This document shows, one piece after another, positions 51,366-60,222 of a stretch of DNA of 64,000 bases. The translations under genes and the position numbers were made by a program. The notes under the pieces are model-generated. The model saw nothing but the letters and a program-made list of their open reading frames with translations, had not been told where the DNA came from and searched no databases. This DNA is from Ramlibacter albus (GTDB lineage: Bacteria > Pseudomonadota > Gammaproteobacteria > Burkholderiales > Burkholderiaceae_C): NCBI RefSeq assembly GCF_014297445.1, contig NZ_JACORU010000011.1:62001-126000 (forward strand), given 5' to 3'. Each line of letters begins with the position of its first letter. Position 1 is the first letter of the stretch.

Positions 51366-52421
51366 ATGACAGCAGCTCGCATCTTCGCGGCAGTGGACGC
51401 CAGTGGCGCCATCCGGTTTGTCGGAGATGTGCCCGGCGGAAGCGCCTGCGGCTGTTTCTGCGCTGTCTGCGGCAGCCCGTTGGTCGCAAGGAAGGGAGAC
51501 ATCAATGTTTGGCACTTCGCGCACGAAGCGCAGCAAGAAAGGGTCGAGTGCCTGGTCGGCGCGATGAACTTGCTGCGGCGGGTGGCCGCGGATTACCTGA
51601 GGTCCCTGCCGCGTCTGGTGCTGCCGAAATACAGGCGCGATGTGTCACGGGTTTTGCAGACACGGCGAGCTTCGGAAACTGTGGAGTGGGATGCCCAGCC
51701 TGTCGCCGTCGACTGGTTGGAAGCCGGCGCACAGGACGCGCCAATCGCCCGCCTGAAGCTCGATACCGACGCCTTCGCGGACTTGTCGGTCGAGATCTCG
51801 GATTCGCCCCCTGTGCTGCGGTATCCGCCCGCCGACAACCACATCGGATCGATCGTTTTCTGGAGCACCGTCCCTGTCGACAGCGACTTGCGGAAAGAGA
51901 TCTACGCGCGACAACACGTGCATCGCTGGGGCAGGATGGTGTGGCTCCATCAGCCGGACAGCTATGGCCTCATCGCCGACGCACAGGCGCGACTCGACGC
52001 AGCTGGACTGGCGGAAGAACGGCAACTTGCGGAACAGGCCAGGCGCGATCGGGAGCGGTTGGAGCGTTGGCATGCGGAGAACTCCAAGCGGCCACCGCCG
52101 CCGGCGCCGGCGCGAACGGAGCAGCTGCACCTGCCGCCATGGGCCAGGCACAAGAAGGCGAATCGGCCGTTTTTTGGTTTTCGGTTTTCCGGTTACGGAG
52201 CCTGGGTGCTTTTCGAAATGGAGGACGGCCGCGCGGCCATCAGGCAGCTCGATGGAAAGGACCGATGGTTCGACCTGGTGAAGGCGCCTGGAGCAGTATT
52301 CGACAGCGGCCTCGATGTGCTCGTGGTGCCCTCGTTCACCATCGGGCAGTCGATCCTTCGCGGCCCTCTGGAAGCGACGCGCATCTCGTCAGACTTCGCG
52401 GACATCCTGCAGCTGCGCTAG
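51366..52421 (+). CDS. CoiA-like competence/nuclease family protein
   Basis: A 351-residue protein. The N-terminus has CGCFCAVCGSPLVARKGD followed by NVWHFAHEA, the zinc-finger and WHFAH signature of CoiA-like proteins, which carry a PD-(D/E)xK-like nuclease fold. The middle (about 110-190) could be that fold. A coiled-coil stretch (AGLAEERQLAEQARRDRERL) and a Pro-rich linker follow. CoiA aids recombination during DNA uptake; plasmid homologues are uncharacterised. Confidence 0.65.
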   Translation: MTAARIFAAVDASGAIRFVGDVPGGSACGCFCAVCGSPLVARKGDINVWHFAHEAQQERVECLVGAMNLLRRVAADYLRSLPRLVLPKYRRDVSRVLQTRRASETVEWDAQPVAVDWLEAGAQDAPIARLKLDTDAFADLSVEISDSPPVLRYPPADNHIGSIVFWSTVPVDSDLRKEIYARQHVHRWGRMVWLHQPDSYGLIADAQARLDAAGLAEERQLAEQARRDRERLERWHAENSKRPPPPAPARTEQLHLPPWARHKKANRPFFGFRFSGYGAWVLFEMEDGRAAIRQLDGKDRWFDLVKAPGAVFDSGLDVLVVPSFTIGQSILRGPLEATRISSDFADILQLR

Positions 52422-52449
52422 CAGCTTGGCGCTACGCCGCGGCGCCCGA

Positions 52450-52809
52450 TTACTTCGAAGGAGGCACTAGCTCCAAGCGCGGCTTGCCAGCCGGGGCTTC
52501 CGCTGCATCCTCGAAGTCGGCCAGCTGGGCATCCGTGGGCCAGATGCCATGAACCTTCACGTATGCCATGCGGCGCTTGTCGAGGGGGAAGTTCACTTGG
52601 CCATCATCGCCAAACTTCATCGCGTCGATGGCGATCGCGTGCATGAATCCCGCGCCGTCTGTGTTGTCCGCGAGGTGACGGGCCATTCCCAGTTCGCACA
52701 TCGCATTGAATTCCGCAATGGTGCGGGGTTGCCACGGAGCAAACGTCGCGGCGGCGAACTCCTGAAACTCGGCGGCGCTCATCGTGATCTTGTTGTCGGA
52801 AACCAGCAT
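52450..52809 (-). CDS. Hypothetical protein (119 aa)
   Basis: Convergent with the CoiA-like gene. The sequence (SAAEFQEFAAATFAPWQPRT, AFNAMCELGMARHLADN-like) is helical and acidic at the end. No family is recognised. Confidence 0.55.
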   Translation of the reverse strand: MLVSDNKITMSAAEFQEFAAATFAPWQPRTIAEFNAMCELGMARHLADNTDGAGFMHAIAIDAMKFGDDGQVNFPLDKRRMAYVKVHGIWPTDAQLADFEDAAEAPAGKPRLELVPPSK

Positions 52810-53036
52810 TGCTATGACCTTCTACCCGGTGAATTCGGGCGTATGAGATCAGCTTATCAGCGCGGTCGATCGCCGCAACCTTCCTGAGGCGACTGGCGGC
52901 GCGCACTCGCGTGCCGATAGGGTCTTCGGTGTCCAGATGACATGTAGCCGTGCGTAGTCGCACGAAGTCGGGGTTAGATCGGCTCCTAGCATCGTGAGAA
53001 GCCTTCCACTTTCGAACGGAAGGCGCACATCGCTCC

Positions 53037-53405
53037 ATGGAAGACAACTTGTCCAGCTCGTCGCACCCCCCGCGCCGCGGGAAACACTGCCACGTTTCCA
53101 AGCTGATTTCCGCCGCTGCGGTCGCTTCGGTGATTTCACTGCTGCCGTGGAACGTGTACGCGCAGTCGGCTCATGTGCCTTTGTGGCCGGCGACGCATCC
53201 CGCCGACCACGCTTACTTCTGTGGCGTGGACGTCGACCAACCGATGCCTGATGGCTACGGGCCGCGTTGGAAAGAGGAGATGCTGCGAAGGAGCCGACTT
53301 CTCGGCGGCGACGATTCGAAGGCCCGGTCGCAACTGCTCAAAGACGCCAAGTGCCGGGAAGTGCAGCAGAAGGCGCAGATCCTGCGAAGCGCGAAACCCA
53401 CCTGA
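53037..53405 (+). CDS. Exported hypothetical protein (122 aa)
   Basis: A signal-peptide-like segment spans about residues 20-43 (LISAAAVASVISLLPWNVYA, cleavage after YAQ). The mature part is short with two cysteines (HAYFCGVD and AKCREVQQK) that could form a disulfide. Function is unknown. Confidence 0.55.
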   Translation: MEDNLSSSSHPPRRGKHCHVSKLISAAAVASVISLLPWNVYAQSAHVPLWPATHPADHAYFCGVDVDQPMPDGYGPRWKEEMLRRSRLLGGDDSKARSQLLKDAKCREVQQKAQILRSAKPT

Positions 53406-53573
53406 CGCAGCTCCGCACGCGCACAGCGACATGCCCCGTGGACGCCATCGGTAGCGTCGGCCGGGCGTGCATCGCAAAATCCGAGGAGTACTGCTCCCTC
53501 TGAGCATACGGCGTGCATTCTGCGCGCCATTCACCACACCCGTGCCGGGCCGAGAGCCCGCGCGGGCTCCGGC

Positions 53574-53774
53574 GTGGCACAACCACACGGAGATATTCGA
53601 ATGCGACATTCAACGGCAGTGCCGGCGCGCGAGTGCCGCGCTCCGATGCCGGGACCAGCGCCGCAAGTGCAGGAACCCCCGCCCGAGCCGGCAGCTCCGA
53701 ACAGAGAAGCGAGGCTCGCAATTGCGCAGGCGCTCGCGCGAAAAATCCTCGCTCAGCGCAGCTCGTCGGCATGA
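53574..53774 (+). CDS. Small hypothetical protein (66 aa) coupled to a PP-loop gene
   Basis: A Pro-rich N-terminal half and a helical end (REARLAIAQALARKILAQRS). The start may be at 53574 or at the ATG 9 codons later. Its stop overlaps the ATG of the PP-loop gene (ATGA), the main evidence that it is translated. Confidence 0.45.
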   Translation: MAQPHGDIRMRHSTAVPARECRAPMPGPAPQVQEPPPEPAAPNREARLAIAQALARKILAQRSSSA

Positions 53775-54859
53775 ACGGAGATCAAGACACCGAGGGCGAG
53801 CTCGCCGCGTCCGATGCCTGGCTTGCAGACCAGGGCTACGATCTGGCCGCGCTCTCACGCGACCTCAACGCGGCCGGGAGCGATCAACATCAGCTTCCCG
53901 ACCTCGACAGCTATGACCACGTGCTCGTCGCCTTCAGCGGTGGGCGCGACTCACTCGCATGCCTGCTGCATCTTCTAGAGCTCGGCGTGCCGAAGGAGAA
54001 GATCGAGGCACAGCACCATCTGGTGGACGGGAGAGAGGGCTCGACCTTCATGGATTGGCCTTGTACGGAAAGTTATTGCGAAGCCGTATGCAAGGCACTC
54101 GGCGTCAAACTCACCTTCAGCTGGCGAGAGCGCGGCTTCCTCGGCGAGATGTTAAGAGACGCTTCGCCGACCGCACCGATGTGGTTTCCTGGTGCAGATG
54201 GCGGCTATGCAAAAACCGGAGGGAAGGGTCCGCTTGGCACGCGGAAGAAATTTCCTCAGGTATCCGCCAACTTGGCCGTGAGGTGGTGCAGTTCGGCATT
54301 GAAGATTTCCTGCATGGATGCCTATCTCGCCAACAATCCGCGATTCCTCGGGAAGCGCACACTGGTGATCACCGGCGAGCGAGCTGAGGAGAGCGCATCG
54401 CGGTCCAAGTATGCACGATTCGAAGCGCACCGGGCCGACACCCGTTCAAGCAAGCGGGTTCCGCGTCACATCGATGTGTGGAGGTGCGTTCACGAATGGG
54501 CCGAGCAACGCGTGTGGGGGATCATCGCAAGGTGGCGCCTCCTCGCGCACCCTGCATACTGGCTTGGCTACTCGCGTTGCAGCTGCAGGCTGTGTATCTT
54601 CAGCTCACCCGACCAGTGGGCCACCGGCCGCAAGATCGCACCAGCAGCATTCGAGACCGTGGCGAACTACGAGCGCGAGTTCAAGGTCACTATCCACCGA
54701 ACGAAAACAGTGACGGAGCGCGCCGATGCGGGGACGCCCTACGCCTTCGATGAGAAGTGGGTGGCGATCGCGAACAGTCGGACCTTCGACATGCCGGTCT
54801 TCATGGATCCTTGGATCCTGCCGCCCGGGGCCTACGGCAACTCCTTCGGACCGACATAG
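53771..54859 (+). CDS. PP-loop ATPase, PAPS reductase-like (second)
   Basis: A 362-residue protein with a canonical PP-loop AFSGGRDSLACL (SGGRDS at 56-61). Later motifs are RWCSSALK near residue 177, TGERAEESASRSKY, and a Cys cluster YSRCSCRLCIFSS near 275, suited to an iron-sulfur or zinc site. PAPS-reductase-like PP-loop proteins include sulfate assimilation enzymes, tRNA thiolases and DndC-type DNA modification proteins. No sulfate assimilation genes are near, so nucleic-acid modification is more likely. It differs clearly from the PP-loop protein at 39253. Confidence 0.78.
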   Translation: MNGDQDTEGELAASDAWLADQGYDLAALSRDLNAAGSDQHQLPDLDSYDHVLVAFSGGRDSLACLLHLLELGVPKEKIEAQHHLVDGREGSTFMDWPCTESYCEAVCKALGVKLTFSWRERGFLGEMLRDASPTAPMWFPGADGGYAKTGGKGPLGTRKKFPQVSANLAVRWCSSALKISCMDAYLANNPRFLGKRTLVITGERAEESASRSKYARFEAHRADTRSSKRVPRHIDVWRCVHEWAEQRVWGIIARWRLLAHPAYWLGYSRCSCRLCIFSSPDQWATGRKIAPAAFETVANYEREFKVTIHRTKTVTERADAGTPYAFDEKWVAIANSRTFDMPVFMDPWILPPGAYGNSFGPT

Positions 54860-54880
54860 ATCCGAAGAGCACAAAAGGGA

Positions 54881-54918
54881 AGAGCGGCGCCATCACACGA
54901 TGGCAGCCGCTCTTTTTC
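54881..54918. terminator. Bidirectional terminator
   Basis: Stem AGAGCGGC-GCCATC / GATGGC-a-GCCGCTCT (54881-54894, 54899-54913) with an ACAC loop; T-runs are present on the plus side (CTTTTTC), and A-rich AAAAGGGA on the other side gives T's on the minus strand. It serves the PP-loop gene and the convergent small gene. Confidence 0.8.
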
Positions 54919-54938
54919 GTTTTCGGATCGTTCCGGCA

Positions 54939-55145
54939 TCAGGCGCGTGCACGACGCGCGCGCGCGGGACGCTTCACCGAAGCCAGGAAGCAACTCACCT
55001 TGCGGCGGTTGGCTTCCAGACGGTCGCAGTCCACAGCCCGGCCGTCGCGCGGCTGGCGGAGAAGCCATAGGGCGTCGGCGAGTGTGACACCTGCTTTTGC
55101 GAGCAGAGCGGGGCCCTGCGGCAGGATCATTTGGGTGGCAATCAT
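54939..55145 (-). CDS. Small hypothetical protein (68 aa)
   Basis: The ATG at 55145 is one base after GGAGAGTTC, the motif also seen before the ParM-like gene and the gene at 28703. The peptide starts MIATQMILPQGPALLAKAG and ends with many Arg/Ala residues. A convergent terminator lies beyond its stop. This supports a real gene of unknown function. Confidence 0.55.
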   Translation of the reverse strand: MIATQMILPQGPALLAKAGVTLADALWLLRQPRDGRAVDCDRLEANRRKVSCFLASVKRPARARRARA

Positions 55146-55482
55146 CGAACTCTCCAATCAGATTCGGGCACGTCGCCCCCTTTGTGCTTTCGCCAAGAAA
55201 GCGCAAAAGGGGAGACGCGCACCGACTCGCATGGGGAGAACGATGTGCAAGCCTTCAAGCGCGGCGCGGGTTGGAGAGTTCGTTGCCGGCGGCAAGAACA
55301 AGCGCTTGAAGTCAGGGAAGCAGGGCGCCGAAGCGCCTTGCCAAAGAGGTAATCCGTTACGGGACGGATGTCGGCAGTCCGAGTGGACAACCGATCTGTT
55401 AATGCAGCCAGAACGACTGCCGATCAGTGCTGAGCACCGAAAGTAGAACAAAGGATACCACGTTCGCCGCAGCACGAACAAG
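55146..55482. promoter_or_regulatory. Leader of the 68-aa gene with a long hairpin
   Basis: No gene is supported in this 337-bp gap. It holds a long imperfect inverted repeat at about 55177-55212 (CCCCTTT-TGC-TTTC / GAAA-GC-AAAAGGGG), in keeping with the hairpin-rich leaders elsewhere in the element. Confidence 0.45.
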
Positions 55483-56148
55483 CTAGCGGCGCTTGAACCT
55501 CTGGGGCTCTACCGCGCCTTTTCGCTTCACTTTGCGCCAGTTGTCCGAACGCCCGGACGTGTAGGGCGCGTCGAGCTTTTTCATCATCAGCCCTTCGAGT
55601 TTCAGCGGCAGGACGATCTGCTCGAATAGTTCCGCCTCCGCGGGGAAATGCTGAACGTACAGGACTCCCTTGCCGTTGATCGGAGTGAGCAGCTGCGACA
55701 GGGCGTCTTTTCGCTCGCTAAGAGGCCAGCTGGTGATGTCGCGCCCGTTCAACATGAGCAGATCGAAGGCCATGTAGCTGACCTGGGGCGCGCCCGGATA
55801 CCACCGGCGCCGTGATGCACGTTGCTTCATCGCGTTGAAGTCGCTGCGGCCAAGGTCATCCTGGACCACGAACTCGCCATCCAGCACGTGCGGTCCCCCC
55901 GCGAGCGGCGCAAGGGCGCGAGCCACTTCAGGGTAGCAGTGCGTGACGTCCGTGCGGCTCTTGTGAAACAAACGCACAGCGCTGCCGTCGATCCGGGCCA
56001 TGCCCCTGAAGCCATCCCACTTCACTTCGGCGATCCAGCCAGCAGCTGTGAAAGGCTTGTAGGGCCGTTGCGGCGCTCGCATCGGTTCGGGCACGGGATC
56101 GAACTTCACGCCCCATTTTGGCGGGGGGTGGACGCCATCGGTTGCCAT
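55483..56148 (-). CDS. Minimal ATP-dependent DNA ligase (LigD-type catalytic domain)
   Basis: A 221-residue protein consisting of the adenylation domain only. Motif I EVKWDGFRG contains the nucleophile K43, motif III is LDGEFVV at 89-95, motif IV is EGLMMKK at 185-191, and motif V is NWRKVKRK ending near 208. The oligonucleotide-binding fold that normally follows is absent. GAGG precedes the ATG. Such short ligases occur on phages and plasmids, in end-joining or repair. Reduced activity, or dependence on a partner for DNA binding, is possible. Confidence 0.85.
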   Translation of the reverse strand: MATDGVHPPPKWGVKFDPVPEPMRAPQRPYKPFTAAGWIAEVKWDGFRGMARIDGSAVRLFHKSRTDVTHCYPEVARALAPLAGGPHVLDGEFVVQDDLGRSDFNAMKQRASRRRWYPGAPQVSYMAFDLLMLNGRDITSWPLSERKDALSQLLTPINGKGVLYVQHFPAEAELFEQIVLPLKLEGLMMKKLDAPYTSGRSDNWRKVKRKGAVEPQRFKRR

Positions 56149-56286
56149 CGCACCTCAAGGCGCAAAGAATCCCGCCAACTTCACCAGAAGTAGCAGGCCT
56201 CGCGCCTCGCACCAACCATCCGCCCGGCCGCACTCCGCGTCCGGCCCATGCCAGCCCATCTGCTGGCGCCTTTTTTTCATTCGATC

Positions 56287-57069
56287 ATGAACTCAACCTC
56301 ATTGAAGGGCGAGGGCGCCCGTGCGCTCGCGCCCAATCCGATGCAGGAACTGCTCGCGCTGTGCCGCGACGGCTCCTTGTTCCCGCTTGTTCGCGAACTG
56401 CTGTTCGACGGCGTCGCGCGCCTGCGAATCCGTGGCGCGCTGCCGTATTTCGAATACGAACTGGTGTTCCGGGAGACCGTGATCGCCAGAGACGAGCAGC
56501 TCGCGGCCGTGTACGCGCGCCTCGGCTCCGCGATCGGAAACCCTGACCTCAAGGCAACTCCGCAGATCCTCCCGGGCCTCGAAGCGCAGGAGACGCTCGT
56601 GTTGCCGTCAGCTGCGAAGGCAACCTTGATGCGCGTGTCCAACTCGCCGGTGAACTTGCGAACCCCGAGAACGGTGACCAGCTGGAAGGCGACTTGGACC
56701 ATGGCTGACCTCGACAACTCGGTGTACCTGGCCACGATCAACTACGCACGTGAACCGGGCCAAACGCGCTGCCGATGCGGCAGCTGCGACTGGAACGGCA
56801 CGGCCGCGGAGCTGGTGGAGATCGACGACTGCAGCCTCACGCCTGGTGACGCTTCGCCGGCGGGCCGATGCCCTGCATGCGGGGAACTCGCCTACGTCAC
56901 GCCGTCCGAGGATGACGACGCGGTTTCGCTCGCCCGATGGCAAGCAATCTGCTCGCAGGAGAACTGGGACGGCGACCGGCGGGTCCGGGTCCTGCTTGCG
57001 TTTATCCGCGAGCGAGGGCTGCTCGAAAAACTCGCGAACTACGCTCAGGTCGAAGCCGACGGTCCGTAG
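56287..57069 (+). CDS. Zinc-ribbon protein of unknown function (260 aa)
   Basis: The ATG at 56287 is chosen; the frame is open upstream. Residues 170-210 hold a zinc ribbon: TRCRCGSCDWNG then GRCPACGELAY. The N-terminal half (PLVRELLFDGVARLRIRGAL, YFEYELVFRETVIARDEQL) is uncharacterised. A terminator follows. It may bind nucleic acid or another protein. Confidence 0.65.
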   Translation: MNSTSLKGEGARALAPNPMQELLALCRDGSLFPLVRELLFDGVARLRIRGALPYFEYELVFRETVIARDEQLAAVYARLGSAIGNPDLKATPQILPGLEAQETLVLPSAAKATLMRVSNSPVNLRTPRTVTSWKATWTMADLDNSVYLATINYAREPGQTRCRCGSCDWNGTAAELVEIDDCSLTPGDASPAGRCPACGELAYVTPSEDDDAVSLARWQAICSQENWDGDRRVRVLLAFIRERGLLEKLANYAQVEADGP

Positions 57070-57103
57070 GCGCCGCCGCGACGGACTTCGCAACCACAGC
57101 AGA

Positions 57104-57128
57104 CGGCCGCCCTAGTGGCGGCCGTTTT
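57104..57128 (+). terminator. Rho-independent terminator
   Basis: Perfect 8-bp stem CGGCCGCC / GGCGGCCG (57104-57111, 57117-57124) with a five-base loop and TTTT directly after. Confidence 0.88.
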
Positions 57129-57213
57129 GCTTTGCACGGCGTCTACGAGGAGAACGCCAGAGTGTCGATTACGCGCGACCAGTGAGCTGCCCTGCGCCCG
57201 AAAGCTCTCAGTT

Positions 57214-58194
57214 TCAAAAGACGCTCTGGTTGATCGCGCGCTGCCCTGTGAATGTTCTCAGCCCCACCGGTGCTATGTCCTCCAACGGGTGCAGCGCCGC
57301 AAGCAATGACGCGCGAGGGCCGACACTCCATGCCGGCAGCACCGCACAACCACGCTGGCCCAACTCGCGCCGAAGTTCGATGTCGCAAAGCACGCTGCCG
57401 TTGCGGATCGAAGTGAGATCATCCGGACGAACATTCGCGCAACTGGCCATGTCCGCAAGTTCGTCGAGGCGTGCCTGCAATTCCAGCTGCAGCCAAAACG
57501 GGCGTCCTCCAGCATCGAGCGCGACGACGCCGAACGGCTGCCCGATCACGATCCATTCAACGAACCTTGCGCGCAGGAACGCGGAGATCTCGCCACCGAC
57601 TTGGGCGTCTCTGAGCACGGCCGCCTGGTCTGACTTGAGGGTGGATCGCCATAGTTGTTGGCACCGCGGATTCGGCTGGGCCATCAACCCGTCGATCGCA
57701 GCCGTGAGCTCGAGGCGGAAGACCGGTGCGCACTTGCTGAAGAACCGATCGATCTGGCCGGAGTTGAAGGCCGTGTACACCAGCCTATCGTCATTCGCGC
57801 CCGTGAGAAGCACCCGGCGCGCTTCGAGGCCAGGGAGCTCGCGCAGAAGCTCCAAACCCGTGAGTCCGGGCATTTCGTAATCGACCACGATGGCGCTGGT
57901 GTACATGCGGCGGTCCGTTGCCGCGGCGAAGTACCGGAGGATCTGCGGAAGCAGCGGTGCACCCAGGTGCTGGAGGTTGACGATCTCCTGCTGCGCCCAG
58001 AGATCCGCCTCCCATCGTTCCGGTTCGGATTGCAGTGCCACCAAGCACTGTGACGGCCTCGCGTAGGTCTCGATCTGCCAGGTGCGCGGGAGCGTCAATG
58101 CCAGCATCTCGACGAAGTCGGCGTCGTCATCCACCAGCACGATCTTTCCCGGCCGGTGAGACAACGCGAGCGGCCCTGACTCGGCGTCCGGCAT
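57214..58194 (-). CDS. Response regulator-like protein with an insertion in its receiver domain
   Basis: The ATG at 58194 gives 326 residues. The receiver domain shows acidic VDDD at 21-24, phospho-acceptor D105 in VVDYEMPG, T131 in VLLTGAND and K154 in RFFSK. D105 is about 45 residues later than usual because of an insertion between the first acidic motif and D105 (about 58-98). The C-terminal 165 residues are not a known output domain. It lies 98 bp downstream of the LuxI-like gene and is probably cotranscribed. No histidine kinase is nearby. Confidence 0.75.
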   Translation of the reverse strand: MPDAESGPLALSHRPGKIVLVDDDADFVEMLALTLPRTWQIETYARPSQCLVALQSEPERWEADLWAQQEIVNLQHLGAPLLPQILRYFAAATDRRMYTSAIVVDYEMPGLTGLELLRELPGLEARRVLLTGANDDRLVYTAFNSGQIDRFFSKCAPVFRLELTAAIDGLMAQPNPRCQQLWRSTLKSDQAAVLRDAQVGGEISAFLRARFVEWIVIGQPFGVVALDAGGRPFWLQLELQARLDELADMASCANVRPDDLTSIRNGSVLCDIELRRELGQRGCAVLPAWSVGPRASLLAALHPLEDIAPVGLRTFTGQRAINQSVF

Positions 58195-58292
58195 CAGGCG
58201 CCTTGGACCGTGCGTGGACAGGTCGCTGTCTGCGCAGGCCGTGACGGGCGCGAGCACGGGTGCCAGGGGGTGCAATCTCGGCGAACCCACTC

Positions 58293-58892
58293 TCAACGCC
58301 CCAGCGCGCGACGCGTGATGTCGTCGATTTCGATGAAGCACGCCACGGTCAGCACCTCGCCGATCCGCAGGGGAGGGCCCAGGCGGGAGACATTCACACC
58401 TTGCTTCTTCAGCAGCCGCTCGATCGCGGTGGTCGTGACGGTAACGAAGCGCTCGACCCCATTGCGCTCGGCCCAGCGCGTTGCTTCGGCCATCAGCTGC
58501 ACCGACAGCTCGCCAAAGCCGATCTGCGGGTTGCCGGCGTTTTCCGCAGCCTGCAGGCGGTCGGTGGCCAGCGCGAATCGACTCAGTTCCCAGACGTCGG
58601 CCGCCGCCGGTGCGGGCTCGCCATGAAGCAACTGAGGAAACACATCCCGCAGCATGTTGGGCCCGAGGGTCGGCAAAATGCGCCAGCAAGCATCGACGCC
58701 GTCTGCGGGGGATTGCGCGACGATGTAGTGCGCGCGCTCAAGTTGGTCGAACTGGTCGACCTCGAGGCCGTCCTGCGTCTCTACGTTCCACCCGAGCCGC
58801 TCATGGAAGACCTCGTACCGCAGCCGGAACATCCCGTTGCGGTCGGCGAGCGACAGCCCGCCCAGCGTGCTTGTGATAACCCTGTGCTGCAT
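58293..58892 (-). CDS. LuxI-family N-acyl-homoserine lactone synthase
   Basis: A 199-residue protein with the LuxI set: R25 and F29 in RLRYEVFHERLGW, W35, D46 and D49 in GLEVDQFDQ, R71 in CWRILPT, and E102/R105 in VWELSRFA. These enzymes join S-adenosylmethionine and an acyl carrier to make AHL signals. A lux-box-like site lies 62 bp upstream of the ATG, so LuxR control is likely. It forms an apparent operon with the response regulator gene. Confidence 0.9.
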   Translation of the reverse strand: MQHRVITSTLGGLSLADRNGMFRLRYEVFHERLGWNVETQDGLEVDQFDQLERAHYIVAQSPADGVDACWRILPTLGPNMLRDVFPQLLHGEPAPAAADVWELSRFALATDRLQAAENAGNPQIGFGELSVQLMAEATRWAERNGVERFVTVTTTAIERLLKKQGVNVSRLGPPLRIGEVLTVACFIEIDDITRRALGR

Positions 58893-58953
58893 CCTTGACC
58901 CCGTGAATCGAACCCGCGGGCTCGATTCTTCGGAAAATGAGCACCTTCGTAAC

Positions 58954-58969
58954 CTACGGAGTCCCGTGG
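58954..58969. promoter_or_regulatory. Lux-box-like site upstream of the AHL synthase gene
   Basis: CTACGGAGTCCCGTGG is an imperfect dyad, 62-77 bp upstream of the luxI-type ATG, a position typical for LuxR activation. It shares CTACGGA with the perfect palindrome at 60223-60238. Confidence 0.6.
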
Positions 58970-59017
58970 GGCCCGCAAACCCGCTTTTACCGGTCTCCTG
59001 CTGGCAGTGCTGTGGCT

Positions 59018-59401
59018 TTATACAGGGGCATTAGACCGCGCCGCCGGCTGCCACGACATCGCCCCGATCACGCTCCAAAGAATTGCGTGCGTATCGTGCT
59101 CGGTGCGGTCATAGCCGCGGGCGTCGATCGGCTGGAGGTTGCTTCGAGGAGGCACACTGGTGTCGGCGATCAGCGTGCCGTCCTTCGTGCGCATCCAGTC
59201 CCAGCTCAGGGAAAGCAGGTGGCCGTCGAAGCGGGCCTGCCATTCCGTCATACCGGCGGATACCGGAGGCTCGCCGATGTGGTTCGAGTCGTCGAGAATG
59301 CTAAGGTCTTGCAGCGTACAAACGTGTTCAAAGACAATCGTGCGCAGCGGCTCCGTTTTCAGTCGAACACGGCGATCGAATGAATGGGAAGGAACGGACA
59401 T
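59018..59401 (-). CDS. DUF4902-like quorum-sensing accessory protein
   Basis: The ATG at 59401 has AGGAG upstream and gives 127 residues. The sequence pattern (RTIVFEHVCTLQDLSI, EPPVSAGMTEWQARF, LSLSWDWMRTKDG, IDARGYDRTEHDTH) fits DUF4902, a family often encoded between luxI and luxR in Burkholderiales. Its biochemical role is unknown; regulation of AHL sensing is likely from context. The gene is divergent from the LuxR gene. Confidence 0.7.
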   Translation of the reverse strand: MSVPSHSFDRRVRLKTEPLRTIVFEHVCTLQDLSILDDSNHIGEPPVSAGMTEWQARFDGHLLSLSWDWMRTKDGTLIADTSVPPRSNLQPIDARGYDRTEHDTHAILWSVIGAMSWQPAARSNAPV

Positions 59402-59457
59402 GCCAGGACTCCTGTGGGGCGTCGACGCTCTCAATTGCGTGACAGGTTGATGGCGCC

Positions 59458-60177
59458 ATGGGCGACGCGCAGCACCTGTTCACGATCGCTTCGGTCACAT
59501 CCGCGACGGACGAAGCTGACTTGCTGCGCCGGCTGCAAGACGCTTCGCGGGTGCTCGGCTTCGACTACGTCCTCGCGGGCATCGAATGGCGCCGTCGCGC
59601 GCTGCCACCGATCCAGCACATCACGAGTGGCTGGCCGCAGCCTTATCAGCAGGTTTATGCGCAACGCGGACTGATCGCGGTGGACCCGACGGTGCCACAC
59701 TGCCAGACGCACACCGAGCCGCTGGAGTGGTCTGAGGCCATGTACGTCACCGCCGCGTCCCGAGAGGTGTTCGAGGAGTCGCGTCGGTTCGGTCTGCACC
59801 ATGGGTTGAGCGTGCCCGTGCACGAGAACGGCAACATCGTGAGCATGTTGAGCCTGGGACGCGACCGGGCGTTCGACTCGGATAACGAGAGGCAGCTGGT
59901 GGTAGCCGGCGGTCTGATCCTCGCGAACTGCACGCACGTCGTCATCAAGCGCGTGCTGTTCCCAGGGTTCGCCAAGCAGATCGCCAACGAACTCACAGGC
60001 CAGGAGCTCGAATGCCTGAAGTGGCTTGCCCAAGGCAAGAGCAATCCGGTCATCGCCGACATCCTCAACATCTCCGACAACACCGTCGAATTCCACATGA
60101 AGAGTCTGTTCCGAAAGCTGAAGGTCACCACGCGCGTTCATGCCGCGATCGTGGCCGTCGAGATGAACCTGGTGTGA
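59458..60177 (+). CDS. LuxR-family AHL-responsive transcriptional regulator
   Basis: A 239-residue protein with an N-terminal autoinducer-binding domain (FDYVLAGIEWRRR, then YAQRGLIAVDPTVPH with the Asp expected to bind the AHL amide) and a C-terminal helix-turn-helix at about 176-228 (ELTGQELECLKWLAQGKSNP, ILNISDNTVEFHMKSLFRKL). It should bind the lux-box-like sites at 58954 and 60223. Confidence 0.92.
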   Translation: MGDAQHLFTIASVTSATDEADLLRRLQDASRVLGFDYVLAGIEWRRRALPPIQHITSGWPQPYQQVYAQRGLIAVDPTVPHCQTHTEPLEWSEAMYVTAASREVFEESRRFGLHHGLSVPVHENGNIVSMLSLGRDRAFDSDNERQLVVAGGLILANCTHVVIKRVLFPGFAKQIANELTGQELECLKWLAQGKSNPVIADILNISDNTVEFHMKSLFRKLKVTTRVHAAIVAVEMNLV

Positions 60178-60222
60178 GCACATACAGGAGGGCAGTCTAT
60201 GCAGCAGACGCCGGAAAGGCAC

